This document shows, one piece after another, positions 1 to 6,191 of a stretch of DNA of 15,392 nt. Origin of the DNA: Desulfonatronospira sp. (GTDB lineage: Bacteria > Desulfobacterota > Desulfovibrionia > Desulfovibrionales > Desulfonatronovibrionaceae). The notes beneath the pieces were generated by a model that worked only from the letters and a program-made list of their open reading frames with translations, searched no databases and was not told the DNA's origin. Within the stretch, counting starts at the first letter, position 1. The number at the start of each line of letters is the position of its first letter. A program made the translations under genes and the position numbers. The stretch is from NCBI GenBank assembly GCA_003563255.1, contig PWSL01000337.1, positions 1-15,392 of the forward strand, given 5' to 3'.

Positions 1-120
1 AGGCTGCCTTTTCATTTGTCACGAGAAACGAGTGACAAATGAAAAAAATTATCCTGTCTTCCTTGGCGATCTTCGCGCCTTTGCGTGAGAAAAAATGGGT
101 TGCGGGCAAAGTCCGCGTTA
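1..120. repeat. Left arm of long terminal inverted repeat
   Basis: Bases 1-111 are the exact reverse complement of 15277-15387; similarity fades after that (mismatches at 112, 117 and 121). The arm holds a 14-bp perfect hairpin (9-22 with 32-45, loop 23-31), a segment resembling the CTTTGCGTGAGAAAA intergenic repeats seen in many bacterial genomes, and a palindromic GCGGGC-type unit at about 103-116. No coding potential. It may continue beyond the window. Confidence 0.9.
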
Positions 121-172
121 GAAAATAAGTGCGGGACAGTCCCCATGCCACATGCAAAGCGCTGAACAGGTA
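120..172 (+). repeat. Partial copy of the 81-nt REP-like hairpin plus its downstream tag
   Basis: Bases 120-144 match the right half of the hairpin elements at 3299-3379 and 4968-5048 (AAAATAAGTGCGGG followed by AGTCCCC). The next bases, ATGCAAAGCGCTGAACAG, recur at 3388-3405 downstream of the first full copy. The left half is missing, so this is a truncated copy directly abutting the window-end repeat. Confidence 0.7.
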
Positions 173-250
173 CGAGGTTTTTAACTTAAGTCCAAAGCCA
201 TGAGTTTGCAAGGCCGGGATGGAGAGCGCATAACATGATTTCAACGTAAA

Positions 251-282
251 ACAGGGAACAAGGCAAATGCCCTGTTCCCTGT
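251..282. other. Perfect hairpin downstream of the metalloprotease gene
   Basis: ACAGGGAACA (251-260) pairs perfectly with TGTTCCCTGT (273-282), with a small inner GGC/GCC stem. On the minus strand a short TTTTA follows, so it could be a second, weak terminator about 150 bp past the minus-strand stop. The poor U-tract makes a simple palindromic repeat equally likely. Confidence 0.45.
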
Positions 283-397
283 ATCATGCCCGAATAGAAT
301 GCTTTCAGCCAGGCTTACCGGCAGAGAGGCACAGTTTTGGCTGCGCGCTGTATAGAGGCTTCCAGCATTTCCCAGAGCGGGGGTATACACCGTTCTA

Positions 398-423
398 AAA
401 TCATTGCCGGGTTGTTGGCAATG
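398..423 (-). terminator. Candidate intrinsic terminator of the metalloprotease gene
   Basis: On the minus strand, 5 nt after the stop codon, CATTGCC pairs with GGCAATG (423-417 with 408-402, 8-nt loop), followed by ATTTTA. The position is ideal, but the stem is short and the U-tract is only four bases. Confidence 0.4.
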
Positions 424-428
424 CCGGA

Positions 429-1394
429 TCAGAAGCTGTTCATCATGGACTGGTAGGCCTGGATGGCAGCCTTCATTGTGGCGGGCGGAGGAGGTGCAGA
501 TGAATTGTCTGCTTTAGACTGCCGGGGTTCTGATGCCTCCTGCTGTTCTTCACGCTCTTCCAGGCGCTGCTCGGTCCGGGCTTCAGCCTCCATTCTGGCA
601 GCGTCTGCGGCTACTCTTTGATCCTGGGGAGAGGGGTTTGCCGGGGCCAAGGCCGCCCGGCGCACGGTGCGGGCCTTTTCCTCGGTCTTTTCAGCATCTC
701 CGGGCACAGGTGAAGAATCTATGGAGACTTCACCTTCAACCGCGTACTGCCTGCCATCTGGTCCGGTTTCATAGCTGCAGCTGGCTCCACCGGTTACGTA
801 CTGGCCGCCGGCGGCAATATGGGCCTGCTCATGGGCACGCACTTCAGCGTCTCGCTGTCTTAGTTCCTGCAGTTCCTGGCGCTCTTCAGCCGAGAGCTTA
901 TTTTCGTCGCGCAGACCATGTTCTTCTACAAGGGGGTCATCGCCGGACTCTGCCTGATCTGATTTTACCGCATCAGAAGGAGTGGATTCTGTATGTGGAT
1001 TTACAGGTGCGTATCCAGGATGCTTTGTTTGATGTTTTTCACCATGTTCAGACCCGGCCAGAGGGCGGGCATCCGGCCCGTATCCCACTGGTTCCGCCTG
1101 CTTGACAGTGTGTCCGTTTGTTCCGGGCTTGCCAGGGTTATGATTGTCCTGGGAATGGGATAATGTGACTCTGTCTCCGAGCAGCATTTGAGCTGCAGCA
1201 ATTTCAGCGCCGGATACACCGGCCCCGGCATGGGAACCAATATGCGAATCGCCTGTAGCCAGGGCACCGCAGAAAGGGCAGGGGGATTCGCAGCAGGAGT
1301 GCGAACCCTGCTGCTGGACTGCGTAATGACCGGTTCCGCCCAAAAGGGCCTCTGAAGTATAATAAGCCTGTTGGCCGGTGGCTGATATATCCAT
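429..1394 (-). CDS. SprA-related putative metalloprotease (CJM1_0395 type)
   Basis: The protein has 321 residues from the chosen ATG at 1394. Its C-terminal half carries the signature of the SprA-related family (Pfam PF12118, as recalled): RDAEVRAHEQAH with an HExxH zinc-metalloprotease-like motif at residues 188-192, then GPDGRQYAVEGEVSID (about 211-226) and TVRRAALAPANPSPQD. Residues 165-185 and 260-290 are charged and helix or coiled-coil prone. The N-terminal 160 residues are low-complexity with a Cys cluster (C34, C35, C39, C42; CPFCG) that could bind metal. No signal peptide or membrane segment is evident. An ORF reaches back to 1448, but its first 18 codons lie partly in an intergenic repeat; the ATG at 1394 has a GAGGTG ribosome site 8 nt upstream. 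The gene is alone on this strand. The family assignment is good; a proteolytic role and substrate are not established here. Confidence 0.8.
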   Translation of the reverse strand: MDISATGQQAYYTSEALLGGTGHYAVQQQGSHSCCESPCPFCGALATGDSHIGSHAGAGVSGAEIAAAQMLLGDRVTLSHSQDNHNPGKPGTNGHTVKQAEPVGYGPDARPLAGSEHGEKHQTKHPGYAPVNPHTESTPSDAVKSDQAESGDDPLVEEHGLRDENKLSAEERQELQELRQRDAEVRAHEQAHIAAGGQYVTGGASCSYETGPDGRQYAVEGEVSIDSSPVPGDAEKTEEKARTVRRAALAPANPSPQDQRVAADAARMEAEARTEQRLEEREEQQEASEPRQSKADNSSAPPPPATMKAAIQAYQSMMNSF

Positions 1395-1433
1395 ACTGCA
1401 ACACCTCGAAAGGATCTGGTACTTTACTAACGC

Positions 1434-1491
1434 GGACTTTGCCCGCAACCCAGTTATCTGTTATTTGTTAATTGTTAATAGGGTAAGGCAG
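1434..1491 (+). repeat. Compound intergenic repeat, copy 1 (direct pair with 2012-2070)
   Basis: This 58-bp segment (CTTTGCCCGCAACCCAG, TTATCTGTTA, TTGTTAATTGTTAA, GGGTAAGGCAG) recurs with a one-base indel and a few substitutions at 2012-2070. It begins with the GCGGGC-family palindrome also seen at 103-116, 5918-5937, 10891-10909 and 15271-15291. It overlaps the 5' end of the over-long minus-strand ORF that starts at 1448. Confidence 0.8.
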
Positions 1492-1532
1492 TTAATTTCG
1501 GCTTTTGTTCTTCAACAATTAACAATTAACAA
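1465..1532. repeat. A/T-rich 15-bp inverted repeat
   Basis: TTGTTAATTGTTAAT-like bases at 1465-1479 pair perfectly with 1518-1532 (AACAATTAACAATTA-type). The intervening 38 bases include the CTTTTGTTCTT module. AACAATTAAC units are reiterated here and at 11195-11210. Confidence 0.6.
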
Positions 1533-1550
1533 TTATCGATTAACAATAAA

Positions 1551-1600
1551 CTGATATCAATTTCTTGTTTTTTATGACATGATTTCAGGAGTAGGCGCTT
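1551..1600 (+). repeat. R-type intergenic repeat, copy 1
   Basis: The pattern is TGATATCAATTTCTTG, T-run, ATGACA, GATTTCAGGAGTA. Related copies lie at 6136-6183, 11211-11262 and 14173-14222 (all +) and 10643-10680 (-). No ORF is associated with it here. Confidence 0.75.
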
Positions 1601-2011
1601 GAAAAGCCTTCCAGTATAATTTTTTTCTGATTATGTTATCGGTCATCATGGATAAAACTTTAGAGCCTGAAAAAAGATTTTTTGAAATTGATACCGGATT
1701 ATTTTTGAGTTGAAAGTTATCAGCGCTTCACTCGGCGGACCCGGGACCGAACCGATAAGTAACTGACACTCCTCGTTCTCAGGCTCCAGCCTGGAAACGT
1801 CTAGTTCTTGCGGCTCCAGCCGCTTCTTCAAAATGTGGCTGGAGCCACAAAAAAGTGATGTCCCCAGGCTGGAGCCTGGGAACAAGAGCAAATATCCTAA
1901 AATTTGTAAGTACCTGATTTTATTGCCAATACGATTCTAGTTACTTGTAAGTTAATTTTTAATGAGTGATGAAAAAAAGCTTTATGATTTCAAATGGTTA
2001 TATGATGATAC
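1601..2011. repeat. Non-coding region with four ggctccagcc mini-hairpins
   Basis: No credible gene was found. Four short hairpins share a GGCTCCAGCC or GGCTGGAGCC core: 1780-1793, 1810-1823, 1835-1848 and 1863-1880 (the last with an 8-bp stem and 2-nt loop). The first pair and last pair are in opposite orientation, making the block 1774-1886 an overall inverted repeat. Bases about 1933-2011 resemble about 5860-5918 (ATGATTTCAA followed by the GCGGGC unit). An 81-codon minus-strand ORF here is simply translated repeat. Confidence 0.7.
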
Positions 2012-2070
2012 TGGCTTTGCCTGCAACCCAGTTATCTGTTAGTTTGTTAATTGTTAACAGGGTAAGGCAG
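2012..2070 (+). repeat. Compound intergenic repeat, copy 2
   Basis: Second copy of the 1434-1491 repeat, 59 bp, with GTTAATTGTTAAC as a near-perfect palindrome. It ends 32 bp before the DUF362 start codon. Confidence 0.8.
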
Positions 2071-2077
2071 TAAATAT

Positions 2078-2098
2078 CTGACTTTTTGCAGGTGCATC
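2078..2098 (+). repeat. 21-bp exact direct repeat, left copy
   Basis: CTGACTTTTTGCAGGTGCAT plus one further C is identical to 3191-3211. The pair brackets the DUF362 gene. This copy supplies the AGGTG that is the only ribosome-site-like sequence ahead of the DUF362 ATG at 2103. The TGACTTTTTGCAG core also appears, in reverse complement, inside the hairpin after the gene. Confidence 0.85.
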
Positions 2099-2102
2099 AG
2101 AT

Positions 2103-2921
2103 ATGCAAAATATCAAAATCACTTCATTAATACCCAATTTCGTCATAGAAAAGTTTACAGGTTACCAGGAAACTATCAGGGCCTGTCTTGATGGAATTGA
2201 AGCCGGCAAGGTCCTGCGACGCAGGAGGCTGGTGTGGATAAAGCCCAACCTGGTAAATGACTCGCCTTTTCCGGTTACCAGTGATCCGGAAATGATCCGG
2301 GCCGTGATTGAGTATGTCCGGGACAATTCCAGGGCCAGGATCATCATAGCCGAAGGTTGCGGTGATGCCGGCATGGAAACCCACCAAGTCTTTGAGTCAC
2401 TGGGGTATGACAAGCTGGCGAGAGAGTACGGAGTGGAACTGGTTGATTTGAACAATGAAGCATTAAAAAGGCTCAGCAATCCTCAATTCCAGGTCCTTCC
2501 GGAAATATATCTGCCCAGAAGGATTTTTTCCGGAATGCTCATTTCGGTGCCGGTTTTAAAGCGCCATTCCCTGGCCGGAGTCACCCTGGCCATGAAAAAC
2601 CTCCTGGGGCTGGCTCCGCCAAAGCACTATCAGCAGGGTGGCAGCTGGAAAAAATCTTATTTTCACAGCCGGATGCAGCGCAGCATATTCGAGCTCAACT
2701 GTTACCGTAAGCCGGACCTGTCCATTGTGGATGCCAGGGTGGGTCTGGCACAATACCACCTTGGCGGGGCGGAGTGCAACCCGCCGGTCAACAGAATTCT
2801 GGCCGGATTCGATCCGGTGGCCGTGGATGCAGCCGGAACCGGTCTTTTGGGACTTTCCTGGAAAGACGTGGGCCATATCCGCATGGCGCACAAGGTGCTT
2901 GGAACAGCCAAGGAGATTTAA
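2103..2921 (+). CDS. DUF362 domain-containing protein
   Basis: The protein has 272 residues and resembles the DUF362 family (Pfam PF04015). Visible family features are RRRLVWIKPNLV (about 40-52), a Rossmann-like RARIIIAEGCGD (about 77-88), HSLAGVTLAMKNLLGLAPP (about 154-172), then PDLSIVDARVGL and AGFDPVAVDAAGTGLLG (about 234-250). DUF362 proteins have no firmly assigned reaction; some members carry ferredoxin domains, but no Cys cluster is present here, so this is the stand-alone form. No signal peptide or membrane segment is apparent, so it is probably cytoplasmic. The ATG at 2103 has only a weak AGGTG upstream, contributed by a repeat. A strong hairpin starts 4 nt after the stop, so it is probably a single-gene unit. 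Family call is confident; function unknown. Confidence 0.85.
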   Translation: MQNIKITSLIPNFVIEKFTGYQETIRACLDGIEAGKVLRRRRLVWIKPNLVNDSPFPVTSDPEMIRAVIEYVRDNSRARIIIAEGCGDAGMETHQVFESLGYDKLAREYGVELVDLNNEALKRLSNPQFQVLPEIYLPRRIFSGMLISVPVLKRHSLAGVTLAMKNLLGLAPPKHYQQGGSWKKSYFHSRMQRSIFELNCYRKPDLSIVDARVGLAQYHLGGAECNPPVNRILAGFDPVAVDAAGTGLLGLSWKDVGHIRMAHKVLGTAKEI

Positions 2922-2924
2922 AGA

Positions 2925-2956
2925 TGTGACTGCAAAAAGTCATTTTTGCAGTCACA
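2925..2956 (+). terminator. Strong hairpin immediately after the DUF362 gene
   Basis: A 14-bp perfect stem (2925-2938 with 2943-2956) carries a 4-nt GTCA loop; the inner arms are AAAAA and TTTTT. It starts 4 nt past the stop codon, so it probably ends the transcript. The T-run lies inside the stem rather than after it, so it is not a textbook intrinsic terminator and may act mainly as a 3'-end stabiliser. Confidence 0.55.
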
Positions 2957-2998
2957 GACGTCAGAGGTCAGAGGTCTGTAAAATCAAAGAGTTAAGTA

Positions 2999-3170
2999 GA
3001 TTGTTAGTAACTTCTCAATAACTCCGGGCAGTATTCCTGGATACCGGCTTCCGCCGGTATGACATCACAATGCAACGACCTGTTTTCATTCGTCATTCCG
3101 GCGAAAGCCGGAATCCAGGTATTTTCTTAGTGTAAGATAGCCCAGAATTATTGAGAAGTTACGATTGTTA
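2999..3170. mobile_element. MITE-like element with 8-bp target duplication (IS66-like ends)
   Basis: The element proper is 3007-3162 (156 bp). Its ends are a perfect 15-bp inverted repeat, GTAACTTCTCAATAA at 3007-3021 against 3148-3162, extending imperfectly to about 27 bp. It is flanked by an exact 8-bp direct repeat, GATTGTTA, at 2999-3006 and 3163-3170. Inside are two further palindromes, ATACCGGCTTCCGCCGGTAT (about 3041-3060) and ATTCCGGCGAAAGCCGGAAT, which are inverted copies of each other. There is no ORF for a transposase, so it would be moved in trans. GTAA tips with 8-bp duplications match the known behaviour of the IS66 family; that link is inference. Confidence 0.85.
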
Positions 3171-3190
3171 ATTTCTGAATTTTTCATTCC

Positions 3191-3211
3191 CTGACTTTTT
3201 GCAGGTGCATC
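3191..3211 (+). repeat. 21-bp exact direct repeat, right copy
   Basis: Identical to 2078-2098 (see that entry). It lies 20 bp beyond the MITE target duplication and 223 bp before the S1-protein start. Confidence 0.85.
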
Positions 3212-3298
3212 TTTAAAGTATTGACAAGATGCTATAAAACATGATTTGCAACCCAGAAATAAATTATGGGTATCTGTTTAGCGCTTTTAAGGAAAGCA

Positions 3299-3379
3299 GG
3301 GGACAGGCACAACCCACACTTATTTTTCTGAAGGATGTTTGACGGAATTTTAAAAATAAATTCGGGGAGAGCCGGCCCC
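3299..3379 (+). repeat. 81-nt REP-like hairpin element, copy 1
   Basis: The outer arms GGGGAC... and ...GGCCCC, and the inner ACTTATTTTT and AAAAATAAAT, form a long imperfect stem around a 24-nt centre. The centre is the reverse complement of the centre at 4996-5019 with one substitution, so the two elements are in opposite orientation. GGGGACAGG-type hairpins are often associated with RAYT (REP-associated tyrosine transposase) systems; no such gene lies in this window. Confidence 0.8.
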
Positions 3380-3434
3380 GGTACCGCATGCAAAGCGCTG
3401 AACAGATACAATAATTCACAGGAGGACGTTTAGA

Positions 3435-4862
3435 ATGCAGGAGAGGGAAGAAGAACAGAGTTTCGCCCAGATGCTGGCGGATTCTGACATGGATGCCGGA
3501 CCAGAGCTGGAGCCTGGAGACAAGATCCGTGGAAAAGTAATCAGCATTGGAAAAGATCAGGTCTATGTCGATACCGGGACCAAGGTCGACGGGGTGGCTG
3601 ACAGGGAAGACCTCCAGGACAGCGAAGGCAACCTGGATCTGAAGGAAGGAGACATGCTGGAGCTGTTCGTGGTATCCAGAAAGCATGGAGAAATACGACT
3701 GGCTTCATCCTTCGGGGCCCATGGTGGTCTGGAGCAGCTAATGCAGGCTATGGAACAGGAAATACCTGTCCAGGGCAGGGTGAAGGAGACATGCAAAGGA
3801 GGATTCAGGGTGCTGGTCATGGGCAATCACCTTGCATTCTGTCCCATGAGTCAGATTGACAACCGTATGGTAGATGATTCTGAAAGCCTTGTAGGCGGAA
3901 CATTTTTGTTTCTTGTGAGCCGGGTGGAGGGAAATGCCCGGAATATCGTGGTATCCAGGCGGGCTTTGCTGGATAAAGAGCAGGCGGAATCCCTGCAGAA
4001 TTTCAGCAGCAGATTTTCTCCCGGGGATGAAATAAATGGCAGTGTGACCAGGGTTGAACCCTACGGGATCTTTGTTGAAATCGCCCCAGGCCTTGAAGGC
4101 CTGGTGCATATAAGTGAAATGAGCTGGTCCAGAAATGTATCACCTGAAGAAATTGTATCGGTAGGCGAGAATGTGACAGTAAGGCTGCTGGGGATCGAAG
4201 AAAAGGATAAGGGGCAGATCAGGATAGGCCTGTCAATGAAGCAGACCCAGGCTGATCCCTGGGACGGCATCAATGATACCTTCGAGGTCGGAAGCGTTGT
4301 AGAGGGGGTCGTAACCAGGGTCACATCTTTCGGAGTCTTCGTGGAGTTGACCCCGGGCATAGAAGGGCTGGTACACATAAGCGAGATGAGTTATCTCAAA
4401 AGAGTCAACAAGCCCAAGGACGAAGTTCAGCCCGGACAGAGAATCAGAGTGAAAATCAAAGGCATTGAGCCTGCTCAAAGGCGAATATCCCTGAGTTTGC
4501 GCGATGCCGAGGGGGATCCCTGGGATGGTGTTGCTTCGCGTTATGTCAAAGGATCCCTGGTGGAGGGCCGGGTGGAAAAACGGGAAGATTTCGGCCTGCT
4601 GGGGGCTTTGGAACCCGGGGTTGTGGGGCTTGTACCGGCATCCATGCTGAACCGCGCCCAGGATGCCGGCCTGACGCATAAAAAACCCGGAGAAAACGTG
4701 AAGATCGTCATAGACGCAGTTGACGAGGCTGATCGGCGCATTACTCTTGCGCCGGCTGACTCGGTACAAAGTGATGACTGGAAATCCTACGCCGCTGCCC
4801 CAGAGAGCAGCCTGGGTACCCTGGGCATAAAGCTTAAAAAGGCCATGGAAGGGAAAAAATAG
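3435..4862 (+). CDS. Five-S1-domain RNA-binding protein, ribosomal protein S1-like
   Basis: The protein has 475 residues. Five S1 (OB-fold) repeats can be placed at about 27-92, 108-177, 196-268, 285-356 and 371-441. Domains 3 and 4 are the canonical ones (PYGIFVEIAPGLEGLVHISEMS; SFGVFVELTPGIEGLVHISEMS) and are each followed by DPWD. Domains 1, 2 and 5 are divergent, and domain 2 (VLVMGNHLAFCPMSQID) resembles the second domain of bacterial S1. Typical RpsA of these bacteria has six domains and about 550-580 residues, so this is probably an S1 paralogue rather than the main ribosomal protein. It is likely cytoplasmic and RNA-binding in translation or mRNA handling. The ATG at 3435 has a strong AGGAGG 8 nt upstream. 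Neighbours on both sides are repeats, so it appears monocistronic. The N-terminus is acidic (EREEEQ). Confidence 0.88.
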   Translation: MQEREEEQSFAQMLADSDMDAGPELEPGDKIRGKVISIGKDQVYVDTGTKVDGVADREDLQDSEGNLDLKEGDMLELFVVSRKHGEIRLASSFGAHGGLEQLMQAMEQEIPVQGRVKETCKGGFRVLVMGNHLAFCPMSQIDNRMVDDSESLVGGTFLFLVSRVEGNARNIVVSRRALLDKEQAESLQNFSSRFSPGDEINGSVTRVEPYGIFVEIAPGLEGLVHISEMSWSRNVSPEEIVSVGENVTVRLLGIEEKDKGQIRIGLSMKQTQADPWDGINDTFEVGSVVEGVVTRVTSFGVFVELTPGIEGLVHISEMSYLKRVNKPKDEVQPGQRIRVKIKGIEPAQRRISLSLRDAEGDPWDGVASRYVKGSLVEGRVEKREDFGLLGALEPGVVGLVPASMLNRAQDAGLTHKKPGENVKIVIDAVDEADRRITLAPADSVQSDDWKSYAAAPESSLGTLGIKLKKAMEGKK

Positions 4863-4967
4863 AACAGGATTTTTTTCAGACGCATCATCCAGGGAGTGAT
4901 GAAATGATATCTTTGGGAGATAATCACACTACAGCCAAACTTCAAAAATTTATGACCTGTCTCAATT

Positions 4968-5048
4968 GGGGACAGGCATCCACGCACTTATTTTTAAAAT
5001 GCCGTCAAACATCCTTCAGAAAAATAAGTGCGGGGAGAGCCAGTCCCC
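4968..5048 (-). repeat. 81-nt REP-like hairpin element, copy 2 (inverted)
   Basis: It has the same 81-nt length as 3299-3379. The inner stem GCACTTATTTTT (4984-4995) pairs perfectly with 5020-5031; the outer GGGGAC (4968-4973) pairs with GTCCCC (5043-5048). The 24-nt centre is inverted relative to copy 1. It is in frame with, and interrupts, the open frame that starts at ATG 4904, just ahead of the pilin-like remnant. Confidence 0.85.
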
Positions 5049-5065
5049 GGAGGTCTATATATAAG

Positions 5066-5263
5066 TTGCGCTGTAGTGATAAGGGGTTTTCTTTTTTTGG
5101 ATTTGTCATTGTTCTGGCCCTGATAGCTTTTCTGCTGATGGTTGCAATCCCGCAATACCTGGAATACCGGGATCACGTCGGGGAGAACTCCAACCTCAGC
5201 AGTCCTGCAGCCGACCCGCCCTTTTTCATAGCCGGCATTCCGCCATGTTCACCCAGTACCTGA
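5066..5263 (+). pseudogene. Short type IV pilin-like N-terminus, probably a remnant
   Basis: The frame reads LRCSDKG then FSFFGFVIVLALIAFLLMVA, IPQYLEYRDHV. This is the layout of a type IV prepilin: a short basic leader ending in KG, a Phe at +1, about 20 hydrophobic residues, then IPQYLEYR as in many pilins. The usual Glu at +5 is Gly here, and only about 30 low-complexity, Pro-rich residues follow the membrane helix, with no globular domain. A TTG start at 5066 (GGAGG 12 nt upstream) would give 65 residues. The frame is also open back to an ATG at 4904 with AGGGAG upstream, but that route translates the 81-nt hairpin repeat. Most likely a pilin or pseudopilin gene broken by repeat insertion and 3' loss; a functional mini-protein is possible. 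Confidence 0.5.
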
Positions 5264-5320
5264 AAACGGCGCTGTCTGTATGTCTTTTAAGGCAACTATT
5301 CATGGGGACGACTGACCGGC

Positions 5321-5338
5321 CTGGGGACTGTCCCGCAC
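5321..5338 (-). repeat. Fragment of the REP-like hairpin
   Basis: CTGGGGACTGTCCCGCAC is the reverse complement of a segment at about 129-146 and itself contains a GGGAC/GTCCC palindrome. It lies between the pilin-like remnant and the transporter gene. Confidence 0.5.
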
Positions 5339-5396
5339 CAAGCGCACAAAGAAAGAATTTGACCGGTTTTTCCTTTTGAATTAAGCGGGGCTTGTT

Positions 5397-5840
5397 GTGA
5401 AGATCCTGTATTTGCTTCTGGCCCTGACCGCAGGCATAATGATGCCGTTGCAGGCAGGAATCAATGCCCTTTTGGGGGCCCAGATAAAAAGCCCCATCCT
5501 GGCTGCCGCTGTATCTTTTACCGTGGGCGCCGCCTTTCTGGTAGTGCTTTGCATGCTGCTTCGAATCCCTGTGCCTGCACTTTCCGCCTGGGGCAAGCTT
5601 CCGCTCTGGATGTGGACCGGGGGACTACTGGGGGCTTTTTTTGTTACCACTACCATAATCCTGGCCCCCAAGCTGGGTGCAGTTACACTTCTGGCTTCGC
5701 TTATCGCGGCCCAGATGACCGCTTCAATTATTCTGGATCATTACGGTCTTATCGGCTATCCTGTCCAACCCGTAAACACGGGACGAATCCTGGGGGTTAT
5801 ATTCCTGGTCCTGGGAGTAATCCTGGTACAGCGCTATTGA
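5397..5840 (+). CDS. YdcZ-type DMT family transporter
   Basis: The protein has 147 residues and is almost entirely hydrophobic, with about five membrane helices (roughly 2-20, 30-56, 70-90, 94-112 and 128-146). The sequence ALTAGIMMPLQAGINALLG at the start, LPLWMWTGGLLGAFFVTTTIILAPKLG in two parts mid-protein, and the closing RILGVIFLVLGVILV fit the DMT_YdcZ family (formerly DUF606, Pfam PF04657) of inner-membrane drug/metabolite-like transporters; length matches the single-unit form. These often work as pairs, but no second copy is here. The start is GTG at 5397, with a weak GGGG 7 nt upstream. No operon partner lies within 400 bp downstream. The substrate cannot be inferred. Confidence 0.85.
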   Translation: MKILYLLLALTAGIMMPLQAGINALLGAQIKSPILAAAVSFTVGAAFLVVLCMLLRIPVPALSAWGKLPLWMWTGGLLGAFFVTTTIILAPKLGAVTLLASLIAAQMTASIILDHYGLIGYPVQPVNTGRILGVIFLVLGVILVQRY

Positions 5841-6135
5841 TATCAATTTCTGATATATCTGGAGAGTTAATAGTTGAAGAAAAAAGACTCGTGATTTCAA
5901 GTAGTTACTTACTAAGGCAGGCTTTGCCCGCAACCCAGATAAGATAAGAGTTTTTAGCCCACAGATCACACAGATTGACACAGATAAAAGAGATTGAAGA
6001 AGCATTTTTTTTCCTTGCGGGAATAAGAACCCGCAAGGAAAAGGCATCAGCCGCTTGCGCGGCGGGGAGAGCACCTGAGCTTAGTGTCCAAAAATGAAAC
6101 AGTCCCAGTGCCAAGTGCTGAACCCCCGTCATGGC
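5841..6135. repeat. Repeat-filled intergenic region before proA
   Basis: No gene was found. It holds a truncated TGATATCAATTTCT module (5839-5852), a segment related to 1933-2029 ending in the GCGGGC-family unit (5918-5937), CACAGAT reiterations (about 5957-5985), a 13-bp perfect hairpin (6009-6021 with 6030-6042), a small GCCGC/GCGGC hairpin (6050-6063), and an eroded piece of the REP-like element (about 6100-6128). The 6009-6042 hairpin has A- rather than T-runs downstream on either strand, so it is not an obvious terminator. Confidence 0.7.
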
Positions 6136-6183
6136 TCAAATTTTTCTTGTTTTTTGTGACAGGATTTCAGGAGTAAGTCACTA
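6136..6183 (+). repeat. R-type intergenic repeat, copy 2
   Basis: TTTCTTGTTTTTTGTGACAG, then GATTTCAGGAGTAAGTCACTAA. It ends 93 bp upstream of the proA start and directly precedes the predicted proA promoter. Confidence 0.8.
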
Positions 6184-6191
6184 AATGTAAT

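Noticed and set aside
533..1105. 190-codon plus-strand ORF opposite the metalloprotease gene
   Set aside because: Arg/Pro-rich antisense shadow of a gene with clear family motifs; no ribosome site or recognisable domain.
1395..1448. Longer start for the metalloprotease at 1448
   Set aside because: The extra 18 codons overlap the GCGGGC-family repeat and lack a ribosome site, while 1394 has GAGGTG at good spacing.
1774..1886. CRISPR-like array
   Set aside because: Units are short palindromes of mixed orientation with irregular spacing; no cas genes are nearby.
1646..1891. 81-codon minus-strand ORF in the 1.4-2.1 kb gap
   Set aside because: Its sequence is translation of the ggctccagcc hairpin repeats; no gene features.
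2638..3021. 127-codon plus-strand ORF overlapping DUF362
   Set aside because: Out-of-frame shadow with no domain features, running through the terminator hairpin into the MITE end.
3221..3249. TTGACA and TATAAA near 3221-3238 as an S1-gene promoter
   Set aside because: They are only 6 bp apart; neither has a matching partner hexamer at 16-18 bp.
6009..6042. 13-bp hairpin as a terminator after the transporter gene
   Set aside because: A-rich rather than T-rich sequence follows it on both strands, and it is 170 bp from the stop codon.
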